Positions 56,405 through 64,000 of a stretch of 64,000 bases of DNA are shown here, in pieces. Made by a program: the position numbers and the translations under genes. How positions within the stretch are numbered: position 1 is the stretch's first letter; each line of letters opens with the position of its first letter. Under the pieces are notes generated by a model. That model was not told where the DNA came from and searched no databases. It saw only the letters and a program-made list of their open reading frames with translations. Origin of the DNA: Lachnospiraceae bacterium (GTDB taxonomy: Bacteria > Bacillota > Clostridia > Lachnospirales > Anaerotignaceae); NCBI GenBank assembly GCA_003543235.1, contig DPJA01000038.1, forward strand, positions 136,415-200,414. The letters are read 5' to 3'.

Positions 56405-57910
56405 TTAGCTCTTGATGGTAAAAGCCACCTCGTCAAATGTTTTAAGCATATCCTTTGAAGGCTCTTTTGTTATGGATGAAACAATAACAATAAGAATAAA
56501 CGCTACAATAAATGCAGGTAATAGCTCATAAAGTTGGAACAATTCAACACTTACAAATGTTTTCTCCAAAAAATTCCATATAAGAACAACTGCCGCACCA
56601 CCAACCATACCAGCCATAGCACCCAAGCTATTCATTCTCTTCCAGAATACCGAAAGCAAAACAACAGGTCCGAACGCTGCACCAAGTCCTGCCCACGCAT
56701 TTGAAACAAGACCAAAAACCGAGCTGTTAGGGTCAAATGCAATACCAACTGCCAAACCTGCAATTAAAATAACCGCAAACCGACCAACCTTAAGCTTTTG
56801 GTCATCTGTAGCCTTTTTATTAATATATTGATTGTAAATATCCTCACTTATAGATGCTGCTGTTACAAGCAGCTGGCTGTCTGCTGTACTCATACTGGCG
56901 GCAAGTATAGCTGCAAGAAATATGCCCGCAAGCACTGCTGGAAACATATTATTAGCCATAAGCATAAATACCTGCTCACTGTCTGAAAGAGGGCTATTCA
57001 CAAAATAAAGTCTTCCAATTACACCACAAATTATAGATGCTACAAGCGTAATCGCAACCCAAACTATAGCAATTCTTCTTGAATCTTTTAATTCATCTGG
57101 ATTGCTGATTGCCATAAATCTTGCTAAAATATGTGGTTGGCCAAAGTAACCAAGTCCCCATGCAAGATTTGTAATTATAGAAAGTATTGGCACTGCACCA
57201 ACACTTCCCGTTGCCTTTGTAAGGCTTAAAAAGTTAGGATCAATATTAAGGGCACCCTCTTTAATAACATCAATTCCACCCATCTCAATAATAGCAAATA
57301 CAGGTACAATTAAAAGTGCAAAAAACATAAGCATTCCCTGTATAACATCTGTAAGAGATACCGCAAGAAATCCACCAAGAAATGTATAGCCTATAATTAC
57401 AATTGCACCAATAACAAGTGACTTCTGGTAAGGAATTCCCAACATCATTTCAAAAAGCTTTGCTCCTGTAGAAAACTGTGCCGCAGTATATACGGTAAAA
57501 AAAACAATGATAACAATTGCTGGTATGAGTCTTAAAAAGCCACTATGGTCTTCAAAACGCGTTTCAAAAAATTCAGGCAATGTTAGAGCATTGCCAGCCT
57601 TTTCTGTATAAATACGAAGTCTTTTTGCAAGTATCTTCCAGTTTGCATATGTACCAATGCCAAGACCTATGGCAATCCACCCTGCTTCAATACCCAAAAG
57701 ATATGCTGCTCCCGGCAAACCAACCAAAAGCCATCCGCTCATGTCCGATGCCTGTGCTGATAAAGCTGTAGTCCATTTACCAAGCTTTCTTCCGCCTAAT
57801 ACATAATCCTGAAAATCCTCATTTTGTTTAAACGTGATAAAACCCACAGCAAGCATTCCCAAGAGGTACACTGCAAGAATTATGATTTTAATAAGTTCCG
57901 AGTTGCTCAT
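56405..57910 (-). CDS. putP: sodium/proline symporter
   Basis: 501 residues from the ATG at 57910; the frame extends to 57937, but GGGAGAG is spaced 6 nt from that ATG and abuts the earlier one. Thirteen-helix SSS family transporter. PutP motifs are QASDMSGWLLVGLPG (helix 2, Na+ and proline site) and FGQPHILARFMAI (helix 6-7). Imports proline for nutrition, Stickland-type fermentation or osmoprotection. It is the first gene of its unit, with a terminator before uraA. Confidence 0.93.
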   Translation of the reverse strand: MSNSELIKIIILAVYLLGMLAVGFITFKQNEDFQDYVLGGRKLGKWTTALSAQASDMSGWLLVGLPGAAYLLGIEAGWIAIGLGIGTYANWKILAKRLRIYTEKAGNALTLPEFFETRFEDHSGFLRLIPAIVIIVFFTVYTAAQFSTGAKLFEMMLGIPYQKSLVIGAIVIIGYTFLGGFLAVSLTDVIQGMLMFFALLIVPVFAIIEMGGIDVIKEGALNIDPNFLSLTKATGSVGAVPILSIITNLAWGLGYFGQPHILARFMAISNPDELKDSRRIAIVWVAITLVASIICGVIGRLYFVNSPLSDSEQVFMLMANNMFPAVLAGIFLAAILAASMSTADSQLLVTAASISEDIYNQYINKKATDDQKLKVGRFAVILIAGLAVGIAFDPNSSVFGLVSNAWAGLGAAFGPVVLLSVFWKRMNSLGAMAGMVGGAAVVLIWNFLEKTFVSVELFQLYELLPAFIVAFILIVIVSSITKEPSKDMLKTFDEVAFTIKS

Positions 57911-58040
57911 ATTCATCTCTCCCATATTTTTTGACATTAATCTAATGCTGTATATTAACGTACTAAAGCATTTTTTTAAATATATGGGTAATATTATACC
58001 AAGAAAATGGCTTTAAAGCAAGAAAATTCAAAATATACTA

Positions 58041-59051
58041 CTATACCAAAAGATATTGGAAAATATTAAACAGATAACCTACTATTATAATACCAACTGT
58101 ACATATTGTGATAAACACTCCTAGCAGTTTTGGCTTAACAGCCTTTCGCAGCATAACCATAGACGGCAGACTTAATGTAGTAACAGCCATCATAAATGAT
58201 AGTATTGTTCCCAACTGTGCACCTTTATAAAGCAATGCCTCCGCTACTGGAATAGTTCCAAAAATATCTGCATACATAGGCACACCTATAAGAGTTGCTA
58301 AAATAACACCAAATGGATTTTTACTTCCAAGTACAAGTTCTATCCAACTTTCAGGAATCCAGTTGTGAATAACCGCACCAATTCCAACTCCTACCAAAAC
58401 ATATGGAAAAACCTTCTTAAAAGTGGATTCCATCTGCTCCTTTGCATAAGTTAAGCGTTCTTTTTTTGTCAAGTCAGGAGCATCTATGTCCACACCGCCT
58501 GCATTACGTATAAAATCCTCCACATAATCTTCCATATTAAGGTTTTCAATTATTTTGCCACCAATAATAGCAACAATCAGACCAACTAATACATACACAA
58601 TTGCCACCTTTGCACCAAATATGCTCATAAGCAAAACAAGGCTTCCAAGATCAACCATAGGTGACGAAATCAAAAATGAAAATGTAACCCCAATAGGAAG
58701 TCCTGCACTGGTAAAGCCAATAAACAGAGGTATTGATGAACATGAGCAAAACGGTGTTACGGTGCCCAACAATGCAGAAATAATATTTGCCCAAATTCCG
58801 TGGAAACGACCCATGATTTTTTTGCTACGTTCTGGAGGAAAGTAGCTTTGTATATAAGAAATCATAAAAATCAAGCAGCACAATAATATAGTAATTTTCA
58901 CTACATCATAAATAAAAAATTGAACACTGCCGCCCATTCGCCCAGTAATATCAATACCCATAGCGGTAAGAATATTGCCAATACTAGCATTTAACCACTT
59001 CATGGCAAGAATCTGGTTTTGAATAAAATCCCAAATTACCGACATACACAT
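58041..59051 (-). CDS. ArsP-type permease (PF03773 family)
   Basis: 336 residues with about eight hydrophobic helices. The conserved TPFCSCSSIPLFIGFTSAG motif (about 99-117) is the cysteine-bearing signature of ArsP-like permeases; a second half-signature lies near GVPMYADIFGTIPVAEAL. Characterised members export trivalent organoarsenicals; others are of unknown substrate. It overlaps arsR by 16 nt, so the regulator and exporter are co-transcribed and the metalloid role is supported by context. Confidence 0.85.
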   Translation of the reverse strand: MCMSVIWDFIQNQILAMKWLNASIGNILTAMGIDITGRMGGSVQFFIYDVVKITILLCCLIFMISYIQSYFPPERSKKIMGRFHGIWANIISALLGTVTPFCSCSSIPLFIGFTSAGLPIGVTFSFLISSPMVDLGSLVLLMSIFGAKVAIVYVLVGLIVAIIGGKIIENLNMEDYVEDFIRNAGGVDIDAPDLTKKERLTYAKEQMESTFKKVFPYVLVGVGIGAVIHNWIPESWIELVLGSKNPFGVILATLIGVPMYADIFGTIPVAEALLYKGAQLGTILSFMMAVTTLSLPSMVMLRKAVKPKLLGVFITICTVGIIIVGYLFNIFQYLLV

Positions 59052-59332
59052 TCACCATCCTTACTAGCATTTAAGCTATTCACAAACAACTTTAACATAG
59101 TCAACATTTCTTCACTAAGAGAATAATGCGACCATTTACCCTCTTTTCGTACCCGAACCATGCCGCACTCACACAATATTCTCATATGGTGAGAAAGGGT
59201 TGGCTGGGTAATTTCAAACTGTTCCAGTAGCTTGCAAGCACATTTTTCACCATCTGAAAGCATTTGAACAATTTGCAGGCGATTACTATCACCAAGTGCC
59301 TTAAAGATTAAAGCAAAATCAATAGAATTCAT
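59036..59332 (-). CDS. arsR: ArsR/SmtB family metalloregulator
   Basis: 98-residue winged-helix repressor. The metal-sensing cysteines lie in EKCACKLLE (C31, C33), matching the ELCVCDL box of As(III)-sensing ArsR proteins; the recognition helix is TQPTLSHHMRIL. A C-terminal CVC offers extra thiol ligands. The frame opens 15 nt upstream at a GTG, but GAGGAG fits the ATG at 59332. It would repress its own promoter through the palindromes at 59348-59397. Confidence 0.92.
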   Translation of the reverse strand: MNSIDFALIFKALGDSNRLQIVQMLSDGEKCACKLLEQFEITQPTLSHHMRILCECGMVRVRKEGKWSHYSLSEEMLTMLKLFVNSLNASKDGECVCR

Positions 59333-59347
59333 GTCATTACTCCTCAC

Positions 59348-59397
59348 ATAGATAATTGTCTATTTGTATTATAGTATATACATTGATACTTGTCAAT
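59348..59397 (-). promoter_or_regulatory. arsR promoter with two operator-like palindromes
   Basis: Consensus promoter TTGACA (59396-59391), 17-nt spacer, TATAAT (59373-59368). One palindrome (59382-59397, ATTGA-n6-TCAAT) covers the -35; another (59348-59363, ATAGAYAATTRTCTAT) covers the start point. Both are placed to allow ArsR repression. Confidence 0.75.
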
Positions 59398-59541
59398 ATA
59401 TTAAATTTATGTTACCATACGTATATAGATTATGTGATTTTATCACTAAACAACAGTTTTTTTATTGATATTATTCTTTTAGATATAATATGTATTCAAT
59501 ATTTTTTATTTAAAAAAAATAAATAAACAAGGAGGTATCCT

Positions 59542-60021
59542 ATGGATTCCTATATTTTCTACAGTCTTGCAACTATTCTCCTTATTTTTTCTTTTTTTAA
59601 GGATAAGAAAAAGACTAAAAAAGCATTAAAAAAGGCATGGAAAGCATTTGAAAACATCCTGCCTGAATTTCTAGTTGTTATTTTATTGGTTGGACTTTTG
59701 CTAGCTATTCTTAACCCACAAACAATTTCTAAAATTATCGGTTCTGAATCCGGATGGTTTGGTGTACTTCTGGCTGCAATCATTGGCTCAATAACTATGA
59801 TTCCTGGATTTGTTGCTTTCCCAACAGCCGCAATACTTTTGCAAAATGGTGCTGGTCATATGCAAATTGCCGCCTTTGTTTCAACTTTAATGATGGTTGG
59901 AATTGTAACTTTACCTGTTGAAATTAAATATTTTGGAAAGAAAATTTCAATTCTGCGAAATATATTAGCTTTTTTCTTTTCCTTTATCGTGGCTTTAATA
60001 ATAGGAATGGTGGTGATTTAA
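59542..60021 (+). CDS. half-size permease, ArsP-related (first half)
   Basis: 159 residues with four or five hydrophobic helices. The core ILPEFLVVILLVGLLLAIL ... MIPGFVAFPTAAILL resembles one half of PF03773-type permeases. It ends at a TAA directly before the ATG of the next gene (zero spacing), so the two are co-translated and probably form one transporter. Divergent from arsR. AAGGAGGT is its ribosome site. Confidence 0.75.
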   Translation: MDSYIFYSLATILLIFSFFKDKKKTKKALKKAWKAFENILPEFLVVILLVGLLLAILNPQTISKIIGSESGWFGVLLAAIIGSITMIPGFVAFPTAAILLQNGAGHMQIAAFVSTLMMVGIVTLPVEIKYFGKKISILRNILAFFFSFIVALIIGMVVI

Positions 60022-60558
60022 ATGAAAAAATCCATTAAAAGGTACCGAATGTTTCTAATTACACTTTTTTTGATAGCTCTTTTAACGCTTTTTAATCGAA
60101 AATTAGGGTTAACTGCTCTTAGCATTACGGGAAATTCAATAAAAGAAATGCTACTTGTAATCCCCCCTATTTTCATACTTCTTGGACTTCTTGATGTATG
60201 GGTGCCAAGAGAAACAATGATAAAATATATGGGAGAGAATTCAGGACTAAAAGGTGTATTATTGGCCATCTTTATTGGTTCTGCCGCTGCTGGTCCATTA
60301 TACGGTGCATTTCCAGTTGCTGCAGTATTTATGAAAAAAGGTGTTAAGTTTATGAATATTTTAATTTTTTTAGGGGCTTGGTCAACTACTAAAATTCCAA
60401 TGTTTCTTTTTGAAATGGCTGCATTAGGACGTACCTTTGCTATTGCAAGACTTCTTATTGATATTCCAGGCATTATTATAATAGCATTCATTTTATCTAA
60501 ACTAGTATATAAAAATGAAGTGGAAGAACTTTATGAAAATGCTAAAACAATAAATTGA
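60022..60558 (+). CDS. half-size permease, ArsP-related (second half)
   Basis: 178 residues with about five hydrophobic helices. The motif IGSAAAGPLYGAFPVAAVFMKKG (about 90-112) corresponds to the second-half signature of PF03773-type permeases, and GAWSTTKIPMFLFE follows. It begins immediately after the first-half gene. The pair lacks the CxCSS motif of the full-length ArsP across the divergent promoter, so the substrate may differ. Confidence 0.75.
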   Translation: MKKSIKRYRMFLITLFLIALLTLFNRKLGLTALSITGNSIKEMLLVIPPIFILLGLLDVWVPRETMIKYMGENSGLKGVLLAIFIGSAAAGPLYGAFPVAAVFMKKGVKFMNILIFLGAWSTTKIPMFLFEMAALGRTFAIARLLIDIPGIIIIAFILSKLVYKNEVEELYENAKTIN

Positions 60559-60588
60559 CACTGATTCTCTTTCTTTTTTCATTATAAT

Positions 60589-60634
60589 AAATAAACCTCC
60601 AGCTTATCAATTCTGATAGCTTGGAGGTTTATTT
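60589..60634. terminator. bidirectional intrinsic terminator
   Basis: AAATAAACCTCC (60589-60600) pairs with GGAGGTTTATTT (60623-60634), with inner GCTTATCA/TGATAGC pairs. It separates the convergent half-permease and flavin reductase genes. Confidence 0.88.
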
Positions 60635-60643
60635 AAGTTTAAT

Positions 60644-61135
60644 TTATATAAAAGCTATCTTTGTAAAATCAATATTTCCTTCCTCATCAACCAAATTACT
60701 ATCTGCGTGTACATATTCTACTTTGCCAATAAACATTTCATGCGACCCTGTCATAATTGAATCAACAACTGTACACTCAATATTTACAGGACAATCTGAC
60801 AAAATAGGAGCATTAACTACTTTTCCATCTTCCAGATTAACCTTCATATCTGCTAATTTATTACAATCTCTTTTGCTATACTTTCCTAAAAAATCAAAAG
60901 TTTCTTTATATCTTTTATCAACAATGTTTACAACAAAACATCCAGATTTTTTAATCATATCATATGAATATCTTGTAGGCACAATTCCTATCATAACCAT
61001 TGGTGGTGCGTAACTGCAGTTTCCACAATAACCTACTACCAACGCATTATCTTCGCCGTCTAATCCTCGACATGAAACTAGAACTTTTGGCATTGGTTGA
61101 ATTGCACCTTTTTTATTTGCTTCTTGTTTTTCCAT
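60644..61135 (-). CDS. flavin reductase-like (FMN-binding) protein
   Basis: 163 residues of the flavin-reductase/HpaC-like FMN-binding fold (PPMVMIGIVPTRYSYDMIKKSGCFVVNI and HEMFIGKVEYVHAD). Likely reduces or carries flavin; the partner is not evident. The frame extends to 61186, but AAAGGAG before the ATG at 61135 fixes the start. It has its own perfect promoter (61175-61203) despite following the DUF134 gene on the same strand. Confidence 0.85.
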   Translation of the reverse strand: MEKQEANKKGAIQPMPKVLVSCRGLDGEDNALVVGYCGNCSYAPPMVMIGIVPTRYSYDMIKKSGCFVVNIVDKRYKETFDFLGKYSKRDCNKLADMKVNLEDGKVVNAPILSDCPVNIECTVVDSIMTGSHEMFIGKVEYVHADSNLVDEEGNIDFTKIAFI

Positions 61136-61174
61136 GATTTCAGCTCCTTTTATTATGGTCGTATGCTCATAAAC

Positions 61175-61203
61175 ATTATAATGCAATTTTAGTCATATGT
61201 CAA
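61175..61203 (-). promoter_or_regulatory. consensus promoter of the flavin reductase gene
   Basis: TTGACA (61203-61198), 17-nt spacer, TATAAT (61180-61175): both hexamers perfect. A small TATGAGCATA dyad lies just downstream and could bind a repressor. Confidence 0.75.
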
Positions 61204-61213
61204 ATATTAGCAA

Positions 61214-61684
61214 TCAATTTTGACCATGACGCCAACAACTCTTTCTGCAAAACTTTCCCTTGCAGTTGTCTTCGCAAGCAACCTTAACAGAACCACAATC
61301 TGGGCATATATAATTACCTTTTTTTACAATTTCAAGGTTTTCATAGCTTTCTTTCCATTCTTTTCCGCAATCTAAACATCTAATTGGACAAATATTTCTT
61401 GTAAAGTTTCCGCCTTCAATGTGAATCATTTTTCCATTAATAAGACTATCTGCAACTTTTTCTCTTGCAGATAACAGTATACGTTGGAATGTTGGTCTTG
61501 ATACTTCCATTCGTTCCGCACACTCACCCTGTTCAAGGCCTTCTAAATCTTTTAGTCTTATGGCTTCTAATTCCTCAAGTTTTAAAGTATTCTCAGGTGC
61601 TTCAGATATGCCTGTTTCCGACGGTACAAAATAAGGAATTGTAGATATATATTCAATTTTTCTCAATTTTGTTGGTCGTGCCAT
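61214..61684 (-). CDS. DUF134 (UPF0251) family DNA-binding protein
   Basis: 156 residues from the ATG at 61684 (AAAGGAG 7 nt upstream; the frame extends to 61720). An N-terminal helix-turn-helix (LEQGECAERMEVSRPTFQRIL) resembles sigma-70 region 4. The C-terminal half is cysteine-rich (CPIRCLDCG, CPDCG, CEDNCKGKFCRKSCW), probably a zinc- or iron-sulfur-binding module. Such proteins are thought to be regulators linked to iron-sulfur and molybdenum metabolism. Its position between the Fur gene and the flavin reductase is consistent with a redox or metal control role. Confidence 0.85.
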   Translation of the reverse strand: MARPTKLRKIEYISTIPYFVPSETGISEAPENTLKLEELEAIRLKDLEGLEQGECAERMEVSRPTFQRILLSAREKVADSLINGKMIHIEGGNFTRNICPIRCLDCGKEWKESYENLEIVKKGNYICPDCGSVKVACEDNCKGKFCRKSCWRHGQN

Positions 61685-61762
61685 TTTTTGCTCCTTTGTG
61701 GTACTATAGTTTTTCACCATTATTGATGAATAGTTAATTATTTGCCGGGATATATGCCAGCT

Positions 61763-62206
61763 TTATTTATTGTTAGTTTGAGTAATTTGACATTCACTAC
61801 AATATCCATATAAATACAACTTATGCCCTAAAATGGCAAAATTCGTTTCATTTTCAAGCTCTTTTTCATAAGAACCCAAAGGACAATTTTGAATAGTTAA
61901 TATTTTTTTGCATCCAATACAAATTAAATAATGCCTATGCCCAAGCATATTATATTCAAATAGCATCCTGTCATCATCCATAATATTAATTTTGGTAACC
62001 ATGTCTATATTTTCAAGAGATTCCAACGTTCGGTATACAGTCGACAGGTTTATATCTATATTTTCTTCTTTAAGAGCAATAAAAATTTGTTCTGCTGCCA
62101 TCGGTTGATTGCTTTTTATCAATATATCTAAAATGGCTTTTCTACTTTTTGTTGATTTTAGTCCACTTTTCTTTAGCTTTTCTTCATACCCTGTATTTTT
62201 AGACAA
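61763..62206 (-). CDS. Fur family metalloregulator (Zur/PerR/Fur type)
   Basis: 147 residues: an N-terminal winged helix (LSTVYRTLESLE) and a C-terminal dimer domain with metal ligands H90, H92, C96, C99, H128, C136 and C139 (HRHYLICIGC, CSEC). It lies 17 nt after the ABC permease gene on the same strand, so it most likely controls that operon; zinc sensing (Zur) fits best, but Fur or Mur cannot be excluded by eye. Confidence 0.9.
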   Translation of the reverse strand: MSKNTGYEEKLKKSGLKSTKSRKAILDILIKSNQPMAAEQIFIALKEENIDINLSTVYRTLESLENIDMVTKINIMDDDRMLFEYNMLGHRHYLICIGCKKILTIQNCPLGSYEKELENETNFAILGHKLYLYGYCSECQITQTNNK

Positions 62207-62223
62207 ACTGTATATCCTCCATA

Positions 62224-63093
62224 TTATTTTTCTGTTTTTTGTTTCGCCGCAATAATATTTCTATTTATTTTAACACGAATTACATTGACTGCATATGTAA
62301 AAAAATAGAATATCACTGATAGTATTACAATGCAAGCCCCTGATGAAATGTTCATCTCATAAGAAATCCACAAACCAGCAATGCAAAATAAAGCACCCAA
62401 CGCAATAGCATAAATCATCCTATTTTTCAACTTGGATGAAAGCATCCCAGCAACCGCCGCAGGTGCTGTCAGTAATGCAAGGACCATAATAATGCCTGCT
62501 ACTCTAATCAAAACTACAACTGTCATGGCTACCAAAATTAATAATAAATATTCCAAAAAGGCGGTATTCATTCCAATTATAGAAGCAAATTCGTCATCAA
62601 AGAGATAAGCTTTCCAGTTGTTAAATAGTGCAACAATTACTAAAACAACCAAAAATGTAAGCCCTATCATCAAGTACAAATCCATTTTTGTAACCGATAA
62701 TATATTTCCAAATAAATAGGAATTTAAATCTGGTGGATACCCTGGCATTAATGAAATAAATACAATTCCAAGAGCCATTCCCAAAGACCAGAACAAACCA
62801 ATGACAATATCGGACTGAACTCCACCTTTTCTTTTTATATATCCTATTCCCATTGCAGCCGCTATTGAAAACATAAAAGCCCCAATGATTGGTTCAAATC
62901 CCAATAAATAGCCAAGCCCAACCCCACCATAAGCAGTATGTGCAATTCCTCCGCTCATCATAACCAGTTTTTTTTCAACCACAATAACTCCTACAATTCC
63001 GCAAACAATGCTAGCTAAAACACTTGCAAGGAAGGCATTTTGCAGAAATTGATATTCAAATAACGCATTAATCAATTTATTTTTCCTCCCCAT
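62224..63093 (-). CDS. metal ABC transporter permease (ZnuB/MntB family)
   Basis: 289 residues with about eight helices. Family features: FLASVLASIVCGIVGVIVVEKKLVMMSGGIAHTAYGGVGLGYLLG, the EAA-like loop and ALLTAPAAVAGML. It forms the membrane channel for Zn2+ or Mn2+ import with the ATPase, whose 3' end it overlaps by 17 nt. The order ATPase-permease-Fur is a typical znuCB-zur arrangement. Confidence 0.9.
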   Translation of the reverse strand: MGRKNKLINALFEYQFLQNAFLASVLASIVCGIVGVIVVEKKLVMMSGGIAHTAYGGVGLGYLLGFEPIIGAFMFSIAAAMGIGYIKRKGGVQSDIVIGLFWSLGMALGIVFISLMPGYPPDLNSYLFGNILSVTKMDLYLMIGLTFLVVLVIVALFNNWKAYLFDDEFASIIGMNTAFLEYLLLILVAMTVVVLIRVAGIIMVLALLTAPAAVAGMLSSKLKNRMIYAIALGALFCIAGLWISYEMNISSGACIVILSVIFYFFTYAVNVIRVKINRNIIAAKQKTEK

Positions 63094-63841
63094 GTGATTT
63101 TAATACTCTATGTGGTACTCCGTGTGCAATTAAATCAACTGGGCATCCATATAATTGATTTACAATGTGTTCGTTTAGTTCTGGTTCTCCATGATAAACC
63201 AGCTTTCCATTCAAACAAGCTAACCTTCCAACTGTTGATGAAATAGCCAAAAGGTCATGTGTTACAAGAACTATTGTCATTTCTTTATTTAAATTTTCAA
63301 GCAAGGCATAAATTTGTTCTCTGGAACTTGCGTCAACACTTGCCGTTGGCTCATCTAAAAGTAAAATTTTAGGATTTACAGTAAGTGCTCTGGCAATTAG
63401 TAGTCTTTGAAATTCCCCGCCAGATAATTCTGAAATCTGTCGGTTTGCCAAGCTTTCTATTCCAACTCGTTTAATCTGTTCATATGCAATTTCTTTATCT
63501 TCTTTGGAATATTTCATAAACGGAGATAATCCCGCCTTTAACCGTCCTGTTAAAACAACTTCAAATGCAGATATTGGAAATCGTCTATCCATTGTAGCAA
63601 ATTGGGGTACATACCCAATAGCAGTTAAATTTTTTCTAGCTTCCTGATTATAAATCTGAATACTTCCAGTTGTAATTGGAATTAATCCTAATATAGCCTT
63701 TAAAAAGGTTGACTTTCCACCACCGTTGGGTCCAATAACGCCAAGGAATTCTCCCTCATTGACATCTAAGCAAACATCTGTTATAGCTGCTGTTTCCCCA
63801 TAATAGACAGACAGATTGTCAATATGAATAGCCCTACCCAT
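63077..63841 (-). CDS. metal ABC transporter ATPase (ZnuC/MntA family)
   Basis: 254 residues. Walker A GPNGGGKST (37-45), Q-loop, signature LSGGEFQRLLIARAL, Walker B ILLLDEPT and the H-loop VTHDL are intact. Powers uptake of zinc or manganese through the adjacent permease. Its ATG overlaps the stop of the upstream small lipoprotein ORF in TAATG. Confidence 0.93.
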   Translation of the reverse strand: MGRAIHIDNLSVYYGETAAITDVCLDVNEGEFLGVIGPNGGGKSTFLKAILGLIPITTGSIQIYNQEARKNLTAIGYVPQFATMDRRFPISAFEVVLTGRLKAGLSPFMKYSKEDKEIAYEQIKRVGIESLANRQISELSGGEFQRLLIARALTVNPKILLLDEPTASVDASSREQIYALLENLNKEMTIVLVTHDLLAISSTVGRLACLNGKLVYHGEPELNEHIVNQLYGCPVDLIAHGVPHRVLKSHGEEK

Positions 63842-63987
63842 TACTGCATTGAGGTAGCCATTGTTTCAACAATAGGCTTTCCTTGTACAACTTCTTCCTG
63901 CTTATTATTGCTACAACTCAATAAACATATTGTGCTATTTAGAAGAATGCTACCAACTACTGTTCGTATAACTCTTTTTGCTTTCAT
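63841..63987 (-). CDS. 48-residue lipoprotein ORF upstream of the metal ABC ATPase
   Basis: ATG at 63987 follows AGAGG; the ORF encodes a signal peptide with lipobox CLLSC (cysteine at about residue 25) then a short tail SNNKQEEVVQGKPIVETMATSMQ in two pieces. The stop overlaps the ATPase ATG (TAATG). A metal-binding lipoprotein gene (about 300 residues) would be expected near here; this looks like only its N-terminus, so it is either a truncated remnant or a genuine small lipoprotein. Upstream sequence is cut by the window edge. Confidence 0.6.
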   Translation of the reverse strand: MKAKRVIRTVVGSILLNSTICLLSCSNNKQEEVVQGKPIVETMATSMQ

Positions 63988-64000
63988 ATTTTGCCTCTGC

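Overview
The window is low-GC DNA carrying endospore genes (spoIVA, Csp-type germination proteases, a SleC-type cortex lysin, a SpoIIM-like protein). It also has the Gram-positive class 1B dihydroorotate dehydrogenase pair pyrD/pyrK, a Phe T-box leader and GatCAB with a short archaeal-type AspRS. This set points to an anaerobic spore-former of the class Clostridia, probably near the Lachnospiraceae. I see no phage genes, insertion sequences, CRISPR arrays or tRNA genes. It reads as ordinary chromosome.

Layout. 0-10.4 kb: a complete pyrimidine operon on the minus strand (pyrB-pyrC-pyrF-carA-carB-pyrK-pyrD-pyrE). It is preceded by a 44-codon leader ORF whose stop codon lies inside an intrinsic terminator, an arrangement like the E. 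coli pyrBI attenuator. 10.5-19.2 kb: prfC and a DUF523 gene, DedA, ComM/YifB, a lipoprotein joining an SLH-like region to a SpoIID domain, a probable 6S RNA downstream of lspA, and class II aldolase. 19.2-30.9 kb: translation genes (aspS-gatC-gatA-gatB, pheS-pheT under a T-box, a DEAD-box helicase) plus the azlCD exporter. 30.9-38 kb: rRNA methyltransferase, aroC, a SpoIIM-like gene, xerD, bioY under a clear BirA-type operator, apbE and an aminotransferase.

38-45 kb is a sporulation/germination island. Two tandem subtilisin-like Csp proteases are divergent from sleC, which converges on spoIVA. In clostridia Csp proteases activate pro-SleC, which degrades spore cortex; SpoIVA is the ATPase base of the spore coat. 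The spoIVA leader holds a hairpin that would mask its ribosome-binding site only in read-through transcripts.

45-58 kb holds signalling and transport: a DAACS symporter, a 1592-residue PAS/GGDEF/EAL/REC protein, a MATE exporter, a UDP-GlcNAc 2-epimerase, a CheW interrupted by a zinc-binding CZB domain, a uracil permease and a PutP symporter. 58-64 kb is metal and metalloid biology: arsR-arsP divergent from two half-size permeases, then a Zn/Mn-type ABC transporter with a Fur-family regulator, a DUF134 regulator and a flavin reductase. Directly before the ABC ATPase, where the binding-protein gene often sits, there is only a 48-residue lipoprotein ORF.

All function calls come from reading translated sequence and motifs; no database search was run.
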